Shown here: piece by piece, positions 1 to 12,180 of the stretch | Layout of the letters: every line of letters starts with the position of its first letter | Numbering within the stretch: position 1 is the stretch's first letter | From: Sweltsa coloradensis | Lineage: Eukaryota; Arthropoda; Insecta; Plecoptera; Chloroperlidae | Assembly (NCBI GenBank): GCA_024449915.1 | Contig: JAMZAV010000165.1 | Location: 620,001 to 684,000, forward strand | DNA length: 64,000 nt | Reading direction: 5' to 3' | The notes under the pieces: model-generated | Seen by the model: only the letters and a program-made list of their open reading frames with translations | Database searches by the model: none | What the model was told of the DNA's origin: nothing | Program-made: the position numbers and the translations under genes

Positions 1-863
1 GGAAAGAGAGCTAGAAAACAATACCATTAACAGCTATATCTTAATGCTATCTGTATGGAAGGAAACTTGATTTTGAGAAGAGGTAGTCTGATGTTTTCCC
101 AACCACCAATTACCCATTCTCTAAAGCTACTCCCGTCACCAAACTATTGTTTGTACTGAGGGAGGAGTTAACGTCTCTCTCTAGTACTAACCGTCACGGT
201 ATTACGTATTTCATAACACTTCATTCTAACCGTCACGGTATTACGTATTTCATAACACTTCATTTACCCTTCGGATCCACAACCATCAGTACTTAGGCTA
301 ATGAAGCAAAATCATTCTCCTAACAACTTTTTAGTAGCTGAATCTGCCTGGATGCCGACCCAACTATAAGTTCTGCCTTTATCCAACTGGAGACCCAGTA
401 TACAGATGTATTGGGGTTTAGCACCACAAAACTAATTTACCGAATTTGTAATCTGCAATTATTATGAACATAAAGTTATCTGGTACTCGATCAATCAATC
501 AAACAACAAACCTTGACGTCATTGATTAGCGAGTCGTAACGAATCAACGATCAAGATTTTAAATTGAAGCCGCTGATTGGTCACAATTCATTCGTCGGCG
601 ATGCCGGCACAGACGATGTTAAGAGGGTATCACACTGGGGTCGCCGCCAACATGGCTAGTTCTTGGTTACAACCAGAAGTGAGCAGAACGAATGTGCGCA
701 TGCGCAGTACAATAAAAATCCAACCTCCAGTTGCAGTCAGCAGTTTAGAAAATTCTCTATCTATAGGCATTATTGCAGCCAATGCAATTGGCTCCGATCG
801 ACTACTGCCCCAGTGTGATACCCCCTTTAGTTTGCGACTTGGTTCTAAAGAGGTCTCACTCAC
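1..863 (-). other. Start of MCC intron 2 (no exon seen)
   Basis: This stretch lies downstream (in transcription sense) of the donor site of MCC exon 2 and should be intron 2, continuing off the left edge. Open frames run through part of it, but they simply continue the exon 2 frame past the donor or mirror it on the other strand. No segment resembling the next MCC coding region (a long coiled coil) was found. It contains a short tandem duplication at 187-264. Confidence 0.6.
187..264. repeat. 39-bp tandem duplication (2 copies)
   Basis: Two essentially identical adjacent copies of a 39-bp unit starting CTAACCGTCACGGTATTACG begin at 187 and 226. It is too short to assign to a family. Confidence 0.85.
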
Positions 864-1221
864 CTTATTGGCCAGTTCGAGCATGTTGCCGGAGGTTCCC
901 CCCGCCGCCTCCATCAGCTTCTGCAGCGAGTGTGGCTCGGGGCTGAGGTCCCGCGCCAGCCCGGAGTCGAACTCCCAGCTCTCATGTTTCCCTGCTGACG
1001 CGGCGCCGAGGCTGTTGTCGCTGCTGGTGGGCAGGTACTCGGGCGTCGTGCGACGGTGAGAGGTGCCTCGCAGGGCGTCGATCTCGGGCCGCAGGGCGAG
1101 GCGACGTCGCAGGAACTCTTGGTACGAGATGCGGCCCTGGTCGTCGGCGCCCAGCTCGCGCATCAGCTCGTCCAGGGAGTCCTCGAGGTTCAGCTCGCGA
1201 CACACGGTGAGCAGGTCGTGG
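864..1221 (-). CDS. MCC: MCC-like protein, coding exon 2 (EF-hand region)
   Basis: Second coding exon of a gene resembling the long isoform of colorectal mutant cancer protein, a coiled-coil scaffold that binds Scribble-type PDZ partners and dampens Wnt and NF-kB signalling in vertebrates. The exon begins after a CCCCAG acceptor (1223-1222) and ends AATAAG before GTGAGTGAG (863-862). It is 358 nt: one base completing a Ser codon, then 119 codons. The reading starts HDLLTVCRELNLEDSLDELM, passes a second degenerate EF-hand (GADDQGRISYQEF, loop position 1 is Gly instead of Asp), then carries PTSSDNSLGA and ESWEFDSG blocks that I recognise from vertebrate MCC, and ends LELANK. Phase fits exon 1 at 16274-16410 exactly (AG|C = Ser). 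Later exons are outside the window. The match is from memory, not a search. Confidence 0.85.
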
Positions 1222-3223
1222 CTGGGGACAGAGACAAGCGTGGAGGTTAGAGGGTGTCTTAATAGTAGGCTAACTGAGTGACCCAGGTCGCCCAGTGGAG
1301 CGCACAGTGCTCGGAGTGATCGAAGTGCGTGCTCATGGTTGACTCCGTCACGTGACAGGGTCGCCCCGTGAGGTTCGCCAGTTATAATTAAAAAACACAT
1401 CCTGTGAGTCAGTGAGTTGTGTGTTGTGACTTATGAGTGGCTGGTATCATGTGGGGGATTGTTGTGCTGCGTCGCGACCCATCGCACAACACAGCTCCCA
1501 ATGAGAAGCTGGGGAGCATGTCGATCATCCCTAAACATTGAATTACTTCGGCGCACAGAGCATAGGTTGCGATAGCGCATGATGGAGATAACATCGAGGT
1601 AGAGCTATGATTTACAAGGTAAAGAAGAAACAGCTGAGGAAACGTGCGGAGAACATTGCAAACAACATGGGCATGACAGGCCCACGCCGAGAAGACCCAG
1701 CCGCAGGTGACTCGAGGCGAAGTACCCACGTTGCTCTCGCAAGGGGGGGGGGGGAGTGTAATATCCATACTAGGGGGGGGAGGACTCAACGTCACCGGAC
1801 ATGTGCCAGGGAATAGACAGTTATGAGAACTGACGTTGCATCCGAGGTTCAGTAACCAACTAACTTTGATCGCTCTTCTTTGTACCAGAAAGTATATAGT
1901 TCTTGGACACCCAATGTAATATCAATTTAAAAATGCAATGTCGGTAAAAAATAAACTCCACCACTACTGACTTAAGAGTACAAGGTTGTCTTGGTTGACA
2001 GCATAAAATACGTTGTAAAATATCTCACTTTCTGTACTGGTGCGTTATAATGCGTTCAGTATGTTTAGTATGTTCAATTTACATCCACTTTACGTAAATA
2101 CATGAACATGCGATGTCTTTAAAGTGTGCTTTTCTTTCTCAAACCCAACAACATGATTGTTATTTGGGTTTTGAGTTGAATTCCTAGGTTACCCCCTGCT
2201 CGACTGCACTGAACGGCTTGACAAGGCAGGGGTTGAAACGGTTGAAATACGAATACAATCCTGCTGGACATTGCGACTTGACGTTGAGTGAGCTGGGGAA
2301 ACCAGCTGGTCCGAATACAAGAGGGAGTTTCCAACCCTGTTACACGGCCGGGTCAGTCAGTGTCGTGGTGGTATTCGGGAGTCGGGAGTCTCGAGTGGCT
2401 GTGAGACATGGCCAGAATACGAGAACGAATACGTCTCTGGTGTAACTTATGTATTGAACCGCATACTGAAGGAGACTAGTAAGTAAGTCTAAATATAAGA
2501 ATAATGTTGAGTATAAAAGAGAAGAATTGATGTAAGGACAAGTGAATAGTTAGGTATTTTCGTTCCTGCTACAAAATACTAATTTTGACGCTACAAATTA
2601 CTAATTTTACAAAAATAATGTTTTTAATGCCTATTGAGAAGTAGTTTAGCAATGTATTCATGTATACTCTAGTGACCTAGTCTACACTTAGGCTATACCC
2701 GGTCCGTGAGAGGGAAAGACTGGGTATAGAAAAGTATAAAAAACTGACAAACAACAGTCAGTATAATAAACCGTAAGGTTCATATAAGTTATGCGAGCAG
2801 CCATAAAATGAGCAAATAGGCTTTTGGAAGTGTTTTTTTCAATCTCCAAGAGAAGAACCGACAAATTAGCCACTCTAGTCGATCTCTCTCCCCATTACAA
2901 TCTTCACGATAACCCTCTCCAGCCACTGAGCTGACACGCGTGTCAACAAGAAGTCAGCACGTGCACGGTAGGTTGAGGAGCCTGAGAACAGAGGTTCCTT
3001 GCAACGCAACAGACTTTACGGTCACTAACTGAAACCGATGGATCGAACTCTTATCGTTTAATATAGATTATTGCTGGATCTAAGGTGTCTGGAGCGATCC
3101 CCTGCGGACAACATCCTGGCTGGCTTTAGAAGAAGCGGCTGAAACCGCGCGCGGGACCATGGTCGATATAGATAAGACGTTGTCCCACCCACACGTGTGC
3201 ACGGCGTACTCACACACAGGCTA

Positions 3224-3309
3224 GGCCGTACCCAACAATGACGTCTTTCTCAGGCTGTATCATTGGATCATGGGCCGTACCCAACAATGACGTCTTTCTC
3301 AGGCTGTAT
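3224..3309. repeat. Short local duplication (2 x 37 bp)
   Basis: A 37-bp stretch beginning GGCCGTACCCAACAATGACG occurs at 3224 and again at 3273, spaced by 12 bp (period 49). It is a recent local duplication with no recognisable function. Confidence 0.8.
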
Positions 3310-3899
3310 GTCCATACCCTGGCGCGTTTGAACGTTTTGAAAGTTGTGGGGTTCGAAGATACTAGCAGATTTCGTGGGTGGTAGATAGGGTCTGGGGCGT
3401 TACCATACCACAGTTATTTCGTCATGTTTTAATTGAAAAATGGCAACTCAAGGGGTAACCGTTTTGTTTATGAAGGATATACAATTTAGTTGTTTTTTTA
3501 AATTTCAATTTGATTGCTCAACTAAACCATCATGATGCACAATAATAGAGAGACAGTTTTGAAATAACTTAAATTTTAGCTTATAAACTAAAACTAAACT
3601 TCCTGCACTCGGACTCTGGAAACGATGTTTTACAGCAACTATCTGCGATCTAAAAACTAAACAAATGAACGTGAAGTTTAATTACCCCCCCCCCTGGTTC
3701 CTACGCCACTGCCCATGCCATAACACTACTGGCCGACGTGCCCCGTCATCTCATGTGAAAGGTAAACTACATTAAACTATTACTACCTCCTGACTATATA
3801 AACATTCATTTTAGCATCACCTTGTCTCCGAAGTGTGTATGATGCCTGTTAGTGACGGCGCGGTAGCCGTGAAGGAGGAGAGAAGTTGCAGAAGGATGT

Positions 3900-4010
3900 A
3901 GAAAATGAAATCCTCACTCAGGATTGCCGGTCACGAGTATCGAACACGTAACCTCCCGAATAAGTGCCTCGCGTGCAAGCAATTATCCGCCTGTTATCAG
4001 TGCCAGAACT
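3900..4010 (-). repeat. tRNA-derived SINE remnant (SINE-B family)
   Basis: Read on the minus strand, a tRNA-like segment with a B-box-like GTGTTCGATACTCG is followed by CCGGCAATCCTGA, the hallmark junction of a SINE present several more times (26480, 29235, 35775). The acceptor stem is not preserved, so this is not a tRNA gene. Confidence 0.6.
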
Positions 4011-4479
4011 CGGTTTACGCAGCTGGAAATGTCCTGTAATGACTCTGCCATTTCCTCGGTACGTGCGCCAGTGACTCGCGCAGTTGCTGGCACGTCCACC
4101 CCCTTCGCCATCATCTGGCGAGGCATAAACTCTGCAGCAGACTTGAAGCTTATAACCCCCAGCGTGCGAGAATTCGTACAAGCATTTTATTAAAAATAGC
4201 TTCGGATTTTATATTTATTATTAAAAACCGTGCCGAGTACGTACGTTACAGCCAAAGGATGACGAGCCATCCCTATACTGTATAAATATTTAGATTGTTA
4301 TTGCTATGTGAGTGGAGGTAAAGACTATAGGTAGGTAGTCATGCTTCGTATCTTACATACCGTACCAACGTCAACAAATCGGAAATAAATACCCTTTCAG
4401 AAAGTCGCATACAATAAAATAACACTAACCTTATGTGAAAATGTTTAAAAAAATAATATAAGTTTAGTAGGTAGGTTTA

Positions 4480-4900
4480 GGGGCGCGTCAAACGTTAGGT
4501 CATATTGCGCCTCCTTAGATATTATAGTTTATTAGTTATTAACTATATTTTTTTTCAAAGGGGTGACGCAGGGTGACGCGAGGTGGGCGGGAGGTAGGTG
4601 GCCGGGGGCAAGGGGCTGAGGCGGGAGCTTGGTCAGGGTCTTGTCGGGGGAGGGCCTGTGGTCTGTGACGAAATCAGGCCGGGCTCAGGTCAGGCAAAGG
4701 ACACAGGGCAAGGGAGGGTATGGGGAGGGGTTGGTGGTTCCCCCACGTCGTGGTCGTCTTCGTCTGTGTCATCGTCCGTGTTATCATTGTCATTTGCCGT
4801 CGTCGTCGTCGGGAGGTAATCAAGGGGAAGGGGAAAGTTCCCCGACGACGACCGCCAGAGCTCGCCTCTAGATTCGGGGAGTAATTCTACCTTTCTTATT
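4480..4900. repeat. Dispersed G-rich repeat (GGCGCGTCAAA... family)
   Basis: The segment opens with GGGGCGCGTCAAACGTTAGG and carries GTCGTGGTCGTC and GACGACGACC blocks. The same blocks recur at 22798-22960 and in both arms of the foldback at 10523-11157, and the opening phrase recurs inside the foldback MITEs at 18503 and 20663. It is a non-coding mobile repeat of unassigned class; the open frames here are by-products of its GC-rich composition. Confidence 0.65.
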
Positions 4901-5457
4901 AGCTGATGTTTGCGAGGTGGACTTTTTCTCTTGAATCGCCTTTTACGATTAGCCAGACTATCCAGAATAGTATATAGACACCCTGACTGAAGAACGATTA
5001 CTCCACGAGTAAAGCTACATAGATGTACCCTGATGTAATACACAAAGCTCTTATACAAACTGAACACTTATTTTGTACAATCCTGTATTTCTCTAAAGAG
5101 CGAATTGCTTTTATGGACACATTACAATGGAGTAAGTCGTTTAGCAGAAAAGTACGTATAATCAGGATTCATAGATGCCATTTAAACCCACTTTCAAGTT
5201 TAGAGGGAAGAAAGAAAATGGAAAAATGAGGGGAGAGGAAAGTAAAATAAAAGTAACGACTACTGGCAAGGGGGGAGGGTTTGAGTTCATTGGGGTAGGT
5301 TAATCACATCTCATCCCACTGTGCACTTCCATGAGAAAATATACCGAGCATTGCGTAGCATTATCGAGCATGCCCTCAGGTTAGTTAGCATGTTGGCACG
5401 TGCACCTGGGCATTAATGATTATCATCAGCGAAGGAAAGAGGGAAAAAACAGTCAAA

Positions 5458-7645
5458 TTATTAAGCGAGCGAAGCGAGCGTTTCCATTTGACTCTGCCGG
5501 AAAAATTTGTCACTCGTTTTGTTTGTTTTTTTTTTTTTGTTTTTTTTTTTGTATGTCTCGCCATAACGTTCGAACGGAGGCTCGGATCGAGTTGAAATTT
5601 TGACCATCCGCAAGCTTTGTTCTCGATTGAATGCCATTAGTTTTGTGGCAAAATCGTTCAAAAAATTAAAAAGTTACATTAAAGTTAACCGAAAGTTTTT
5701 TTTTCAAACTAACCGGCGACAAAATCTGAGATAGCCAAATCATTTAGAATGTCCGTCCGGTCACGAATATATTTTAATTTTAGTTTGATCCGATAAGTAG
5801 TGTAGATGGAAATTACATTATAACAAAAGTAACGTTGCCATGGCAACGAAAAGACGCGCGAAGTTTCTAATGCACTGCCACCTAGAAGTAATCAAAATAC
5901 TTTCGAGGAAGCAGTCTATTATTTGTAACCAAAGAGTTTAAATATTTTTCCCAATGAGTCAAGGTCCTCTAGATGGCGGTGGATTTTATCCACAAAGTAA
6001 AGATTTACATACGGGTTTACCCAAATACCTTGGCAATAATAAATAATATCGGAAACATGGCCTGTGGACAGCGAACGTCGCAAATTTTAAAATTTAAAAA
6101 AATGTGCAATGTGGGTCTAGCTATAGCACGTGCTCGCTTATCAACGCGTCCAACTGAGCGTTTCCTAGTTAATGAAAACATGCGAACGATTGAAAAACAA
6201 AATCTCAAGTGCATTTATTAAGCGAGCGAAGCGAGCGTTTCCATTTGACTCTGCCGAAAAAATTAGTCACTGGTTTTGTTTTGTTTTTTTGTTTTTTTTT
6301 GTATGTCTCGCGATAACGTTCGAACGAAGGCTCGGATCGAGTTGAAATTTTGACCATCCGCAAGCTTTGTTCTCGATTGAATGCCATTAGTTTTGTGGCA
6401 AAATCGTTCAAAAAGTTAAAAAGTTACATTAAAGTTAATCGAAAGTTTTTTTTCAAACTAACCGGCGACAAAATCTGAGATAGCCAAATCATTTAGAATG
6501 TCCGTCCGGTCAAGAATATGTAAATTTTATTTTGATCCGATAAGTAGTGTAGATGGAAATTACATTATAACAAAAGTAACGTTGCCATGGCAACGAAAAG
6601 ACGCGCGAAGTTTCTATCTAATACACTGCCACCTAGAAGTAATCAAAATACTTTCGAGAAAGCAGTCTATTATTTGTCACCAAAGAGTTTAAATAGTTTT
6701 CCCAAGGAGTCAAGGTCCTCTAGATGGCGGTGGATTTTATCCACAAAGTAAAGGTTTTCACACACGGGTTTACCCAAATACCTTGGCAATAATAAACTAG
6801 GAAACGCTCAGTTGGACGCGTTGATAAGCGAGCACGTGCTATAGCTAGACCCACATTGCACATTTTTTTAAATTTTAAAATTTGCGACGTTCGCTGTCCA
6901 CAGGGCCATGTTTCCAATATTATTTATTATTGCCAAGGTATTTGGGTAAACCCGTGTGTAAACCTTTACTTTGTGAATAAAATCCACCGCCATCTAGAGG
7001 ACCTTGACTCCTTGGGACAACTATTTGTTGGCAAATAAAATAATAGACTGCTTCCTCGAAAGTATTTTGATTACTTCTAGGTGGCAGTGCATTAGAAACT
7101 TCGTGCGTCTTTTCGTTGCCATGGCAACGTTACTTTTGTTATAATGTAATTTCCATCTACACTACTTATCGGATCAAAATAAAATTAACATATTCGTGAC
7201 CGGACGGACATTCTAAATGATTTGGCTATCTCAGATTTTGTCCCCATTAAGTTTTTAGAAAAAACTTTTGATTAACTTTAATGTAACTTTTTAACTTTTT
7301 GAACGATTTTGCCACAAAACTAATGGCATTCAATCGAGAACGAAGCTTGCGGATGGTCAAAATTTCAACTCGATCCGAGCCTCCGTTCGAACGTTATGGC
7401 GAGACATACAAAAAAAAAAAAAAACAAACAAACAAACAAAAAAACAAACAAACAAACAAACAAACAAACAAACAAACAAAAAAAAACAAAACCAGTGACT
7501 AATTTTTCCGGCAGAGTCAAATGGAAACGCTCGCTTCGCTCGCTTAATAATATTGGAAACGCAAACTCCATAAATTTTATGTGCAATGTGGGTCTAGCTA
7601 TAGCACGTGCTCGCTTATCAACGCGTCCAACTGAGCGTTTCCTAG
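5458..7645. mobile_element. Cluster of three non-autonomous elements (two direct, one inverted)
   Basis: Three related copies of roughly 570-750 bp lie together: about 5458-6165 (+), 6219-6795 (+) and 6796-7548 (-), followed by a terminal fragment at 7552-7645. One end has AAGCGAGCGAAGCGAGCG followed by TTTCCATTTGACTCTGCC; the other end is ACTAGGAAACGCTCAGTTGG. A T-rich or AAAC-rich simple repeat (for example 7420-7490) sits near the first end. The recurring translated phrases starting near 5461, 6205 and 7299 are the same repeat text in different copies and are not genes. No transposase is encoded. Confidence 0.8.
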
Positions 7646-9636
7646 TATTTTCAGATAATACGATAAACTTGACACTTGAACCCAGGTGATATTAAGTCAA
7701 CGTCATGCGAGAGTGAGATGCAAAGCACTATACTCTATTATCTGCACGTGGTGTACCGGTACTCTATTATCTGTGACTATACTAACCAGCACCTGAGGTA
7801 GTGTACTCTATTATCTGTGACTATACTAACCAGCACCTGAGGTCCACCCTACGGGCTCGGCGTCGCTCCTCCCACGGCTTCATAACTCCCTCAGACATCG
7901 TTGTCCGAGCCGGAAGTAACGCTAGAGCTGGACCAGAGGTTCACACCTGGTACACCGCACGTGTCAGAGGCGATTGTCTAATCTTTGTTTACACATCGTG
8001 TTTTTATAGAGTCCAAGACGAAGTCTCGACCATATTAATAATGTTATCGATTCGATTGAAAACTAAAGTTTTACTGCATGTCAAACTCTTGTTATGTACA
8101 CGGAGCATGAATTGTGGAGCTAGCGAGTTAGTGCATGATATATAAATTATTATGGCATTTATTTTTCAACAAGACCATGTGTGCCAAATAACCTGTATTC
8201 CGTATTTGAATAATAAATTAATAAATTTCTACTGAAATATGCCAGTCTCTTGTTGGTCATTGTTCGCTCGTCGACGGTATCAGCGCCTACAGGTTTGGCT
8301 TGGTCGGCTATAAATTGAATGCCCCACATTGAAAATCAATTAGGCCTATGTGAGTAAGTGGATAAACTCTAGATCGAATGTATACAGTATGTATTTTTAT
8401 ATTTATAGTAATGTAATAAATGAAATTGCAAACAAGTCGTGTGTAAAAGAGTAGGTACAGGTGCCTAGTTTGAATGCTGACACTGGTACAACAATGTCAA
8501 AGCTATATTTGTTTTGGAATGTTTTAGAAATAACTCTTCGAAGATAATCTCGTTTATGTATCATGAAACCACATTATTTTAACCTTTCGAAACATATTAT
8601 TGTTTATTATTGTATTCACAATGTTCACAAAATCACAACGACGATGGCTAAACAGAAATGGGCACAGCTTCGAGCACAACGTGTCGTTCTCAACATGAAC
8701 ATATTGTCAAAACTAAAGTAAAAAGGTTTGTAAGTAAGTAAAACTAATAATCACTAAATGAGAGTATGTGTGTGTGAGTGCGCGGGTGTGCGTATAAAAA
8801 AACGCAATGTCGTTGGACTTGCCGTAAACAATGCTGTTTATCTAGCCTACATGGGTCACAAAGATCAATTACGCTCATTACATGTTTTATTGGACATGCA
8901 TTGCACTAATCTAGTGTATCGCCGACGTCCTTGCTCCGAGACGTCCTATAGAGGACCTCGACGTCGTCCTCCGAACAAGAATAATGTTATCGCTCCTCGT
9001 CACGACGTCGTCGCCAACCAACTTATCGGAAAATTCAATCTCGGAAAAACTTGTTTCTTCACGTTGCTTTTCATGAAAAACTCTCACGCGACAGCCCGCC
9101 TTATATAGCCGATATATCGGAAAGCTATAATAACACTTCAATCCTTTTCTCCTCTCCAAGCACCGCGACCAACGAATATAAGCGAAAGCGCGAACGACGA
9201 GCCTGTATATACAACTGCCACTCTCCGGATCATAAAGTTAAACCTCCGACAAGAACTTATGCCGATCACAACACACGTGCACAAGGTTTCTTGTCACCGG
9301 TGTAACACTACGTGTAAGATGCTCGAGCTTGGAAACTAATCTAATTTTATCAGCCAACTTCGAATGTTGTTTTCTTCGTGGAAAAGCGTGTCGCCCGCGG
9401 GTGTGGCTTAACTCTTCTACTGAACAAGACAAGAGAGAGGGACTTTGAGTAGAAGGCGGGGTAATCAACGCATCTGTTACATTCGTCATCAAGACAGACA
9501 CAACTAGCTACCCGCACTTGCACGCTGGAGGCGAGTGCTACTACCACTACTGTTGAGGAATCCTCAGTGAAAGTGTTCATTATTATTAGTATTAGTAGTT
9601 TTGATTATTCGCGCCTCCAAGATAAAACAATTTCTG
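7646..9636 (-). other. MCC intron 1, middle portion
   Basis: AT-rich non-coding sequence. The only assignable item is a partial SINE-A copy at 8235-8385. A 24-bp phrase around 7735-7840 (CTCTATTATCTG...) is locally repeated. A moderately GC-rich part at 8925-9010 contains several GACGTCGTC-like words but no convincing exon. Confidence 0.6.
8235..8385 (+). repeat. Partial SINE-A copy (3' portion)
   Basis: Aligns by eye with 42170-42312 (+) and 63530-63690 (+) and with the reverse complement of 43165-43320 and 58738-58890. Shared phrases include GGCTTGGTCGGCT and the ACTGAAAATCAGTT-like core. The tRNA-like head seen in the full copy at 43127-43580 is missing here, so it is 5'-truncated. Confidence 0.7.
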
Positions 9637-10485
9637 TAATGGCGTATTCCATTGGCCGCACTAGTGCGCACTGAGTGCGATTGTCATGTTCCATTGGGAT
9701 TTTGAGTTCGCATTACGTCAACTTTCGCGTGTTCCATTGGACGCACTGCACTCGGCGAGTGCATAAAAACCCGCACTGAGGCGCACTGGCTTCAAGGGTC
9801 AGTGCGACAAATCGAGTGCAACAATTTGACGCGGGACATTTGTTTTTGTTGTTGGAGATATGGAAACGTCAGACAGCAGCAATGAAGAAGATAATAATGC
9901 TAAACTCAAACGAAGTGAACAATACAATTTTATAGGGTTTCATAATTTACGATGCCGTTAATTAGCAGCTATTCAGACAATGAGTATTATGTATGTATAG
10001 CCTGACTAGGCCTAGAGGTAGAGCTTTGGGTATAACGCACCTAGCCTAGGCCCTAGCTCTAGGTCCTAGCCTTTGGGTTTATAATGGTGCTTTATAAACC
10101 CAAAGCCCTAGCTTTAGGCCTAGAGCTAGGGCCTAGGCTTATACTCCGTGTAGGCTATAGCCAAGAATCATGATTATGCCGAAGTAAGGCCTAGGACTAA
10201 TAATTTGTTTTGTTATCATTTTAGTTTTGAATAAAGTTGTTGTTGTCGGGCCCTTTGATCCAGTTACTATTCTAAGTCCATGCTTTGATAAGGTATTTTA
10301 TTCATTATTGTCACTTTTATTTACTCCCATCAGCTGATCTGCGTCTGGAAAGGTCGCCATGTTTGCACGATTTGCACATTTTTGTGTTGCATTGGGAGGC
10401 GCACTGCTTCGCACCGGGCGAGTGCTATGACGTATTTGCACTCGTCGAGTGCGCACTGAGTGCATGCCAATGGAATACGCCATTA
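9637..10485. mobile_element. Non-autonomous DNA transposon with TAATGGCGTATTCCATTGG ends
   Basis: The left end TAATGGCGTATTCCATTGG (9637) has its exact reverse complement at 10467-10485, and subterminal CGCACTGAGTGC-type repeats occur on both sides, giving an 849-bp unit. The interior has no long reading frame. A clear target duplication could not be fixed because the outermost bases (TAA/TTA) belong either to the repeat or to the target. PIF/Harbinger-like affiliation is possible but unproven. Confidence 0.7.
10041..10139. repeat. Hairpin built of TAGGCCTA-type words
   Basis: Inside the transposon at 9637-10485, CTAGCCTAGGCCCTAGCTCT... TTTGGGTTTATAA pairs with its approximate reverse complement around a short GGTGC loop, giving arms of roughly 45 bp. 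TAGGCCTA words also form arrays at 16055, 16490 and 16680. Confidence 0.75.
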
Positions 10486-10522
10486 GTGTGAGTTACCACC
10501 ATGTATACTTCTTTCCAAGGGG

Positions 10523-11157
10523 AGGCCATCAAATTCCAACTCGCAACCTTCTCGTGGTTTGGCTCGTGATTAGGGGAGTTCTTCTCCCTGAAACTAATGG
10601 TGAGCTCTGGGTCGTCGTCGGGGAACCCCTTCCCTTTGACTACCTCCCCGACGGCGACGACAATGACAACATGGACGGTCAGACGGATGATAACACAAGA
10701 CGGAGACGACCATGACGTGGGGAACCTCTGCCCCCCCATACGCTTGTGGCTGGTTCTGACCAGCACATGCCTGTCCCCCCTGTCCCCGCGTCATCCCTTA
10801 CGTCCCTCCCTTCGTCTCGATTAGCCAAGTTGCATAAATATGAGACGTTAAGCAATATCCAATCCAACCAAAAAAGGAACGTAAGGGGACACGCGGGGGG
10901 ACGCGGGGTGGACAGGCCTGTGCTGGTCAGAACCAGCCACAAGCGTATGGGGAGGGCAGAGGTTCCCCCACGTCGTGATCGTCTGTGTTATCATCCGTCC
11001 GTGTTGTCATTGTCGTCGCCGTCGGGGAGGTAGTCAAAAGGAAGGGGAATGTCCCCGACGACGACCCAGAGCTCGCCATTGGTTTCAGGGAGTGAAGTAC
11101 TCCGCTACTCACGGGCCAAACCACAAGAAGGTTGCGAGTTGGGCTTTGATGGCAGAA
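10523..11157. mobile_element. Foldback (long inverted repeat) element
   Basis: Two arms of about 290 bp, roughly 10523-10815 and 10870-11157, are inverted copies of each other: TTGTGGCTGGTTCTGACCAG near 10744 against CTGGTCAGAACCAGCCACAA near 10922, and GTCGTCGTCGGGG near 10612 against CCCCGACGACGAC near 11052. The arms share text with the repeats at 4480-4900 and 22798-22960. All open frames here lie in the arms and mirror one another; none looks like a gene. Confidence 0.8.
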
Positions 11158-11754
11158 GGTGTTTAGACTATAGGATATAATCTTGAATTGGATGAAAAAA
11201 TAAATGATGAAAAATGAGTGTGAACTACAAACTGTTAATTTTAGGTACTTGCCACCTTTTAAACTATACACAATTGCAGGGGGGGGGGAAGTTCCGGTAT
11301 GGCTTGGGATGAGTTTCTTTTTTATTCCGCCCAAAATTATATCTAGCTTCGGAATCTTATCTTTAATCTATGTATGCTGATACCCAAAATAATCGTTTGG
11401 GGGCGCCTAAAAAGGTGCACACGCCCAACTTGCAGGAGACGTAAAGAGGTGAATGGTGTTATTAACACAGACTCCTACTGCTAGAGGCGTGACATGGTTA
11501 TAATTCGGGCGCAAATGGAGACAAAGGGTTAGGGGACCCGGAGACGGTTGTCAAAGAACAAAGTAGCCAGGGCTAAATAGTAGACACTACAAGCCGGGCC
11601 AGGGGGGTCCAGGGGCTTGTCCCCAAGACTTTTGAAATATTAGGGAGACAAGAAATCTCTGCATGTTCACACCATTAGATTTATATATTGTACAAGTCAA
11701 GTCAACTGGTGCACGAATAAATTATCTTATCTTAAAACATTTTGCCGTCCGCGA

Positions 11755-11822
11755 TGGCACATACGATTAGGGGTTCGAAGCATAGCTCTCTGAGGACGTG
11801 GGTTCGAATCCCGCATAAGGCA
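11755..11822 (+). repeat. tRNA-like segment (SINE head or pseudo-tRNA)
   Basis: GATGGCACATACGATTAGGG followed by GTGGGTTCGAATCCCGC looks like the A-box to B-box span of a tRNA. The acceptor stem does not pair, so I treat it as a tRNA-derived repeat. A similar B-box half (GTGGGTTCGAATCCCAC, AAGGC) occurs at 62770-62797. Confidence 0.5.
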
Positions 11823-12084
11823 AGTTTTTTGTAATTTGTCCTTCATTGTCATCTATCATCAGTTTCATCACTGATTGCTTCGAATTAATCTTGTCAACTC
11901 TGTGGCATGGTGTGGTAATTAATTTTTTTTCTTTGTGCAGATGGATGGGCCCCTATACCTACACATCTCATTTTGGAGGGATGGCTCAATCAATATTGAT
12001 ATTTCTTTCATTTTCTTTTTTGATACTGAATGAAAATAATGTGATAGATGAGGTGGGAGTAAAATGAATAAGTCCAAGTGGAAT

Positions 12085-12180
12085 TCATGTGGGAGGCGGG
12101 ACTCGAACCCAAGACCTGCGAGGGCATCGAGGATGGAATCTTTGTGTCCGACTGCTGACACGCCACTATTGGTCGTGATA
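12085..12180 (-). repeat. tRNA-like segment (pseudo-tRNA or SINE head)
   Basis: On the minus strand CTTGGGTTCGAGTCCCGCC forms a good TPsiC arm with B-box, preceded by a region that could hold the anticodon arm. No convincing acceptor stem is seen. Confidence 0.45.

Larger units (their letters stand above)
1222..5457 (-). other. MCC intron 1, 3' portion
   Basis: Non-coding, AT-rich intron sequence. It holds G-tracts near 1743-1755 and 1773-1780, a short duplication (3224-3309), a tRNA-derived SINE remnant (3900-4010) and a G-rich dispersed repeat (4480-4900). The open frames in it are short, unconserved in appearance and mostly within repeats. No exon was found. Confidence 0.7.

Noticed and set aside
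577..1059. 160-codon plus-strand frame over MCC exon 2
   Set aside because: Antisense of a GC-rich exon continuing into intron; no splice or domain support.
10425..11334. Several 60-135-codon frames
   Set aside because: They sit in the two arms of a foldback element and repeat each other in antisense.
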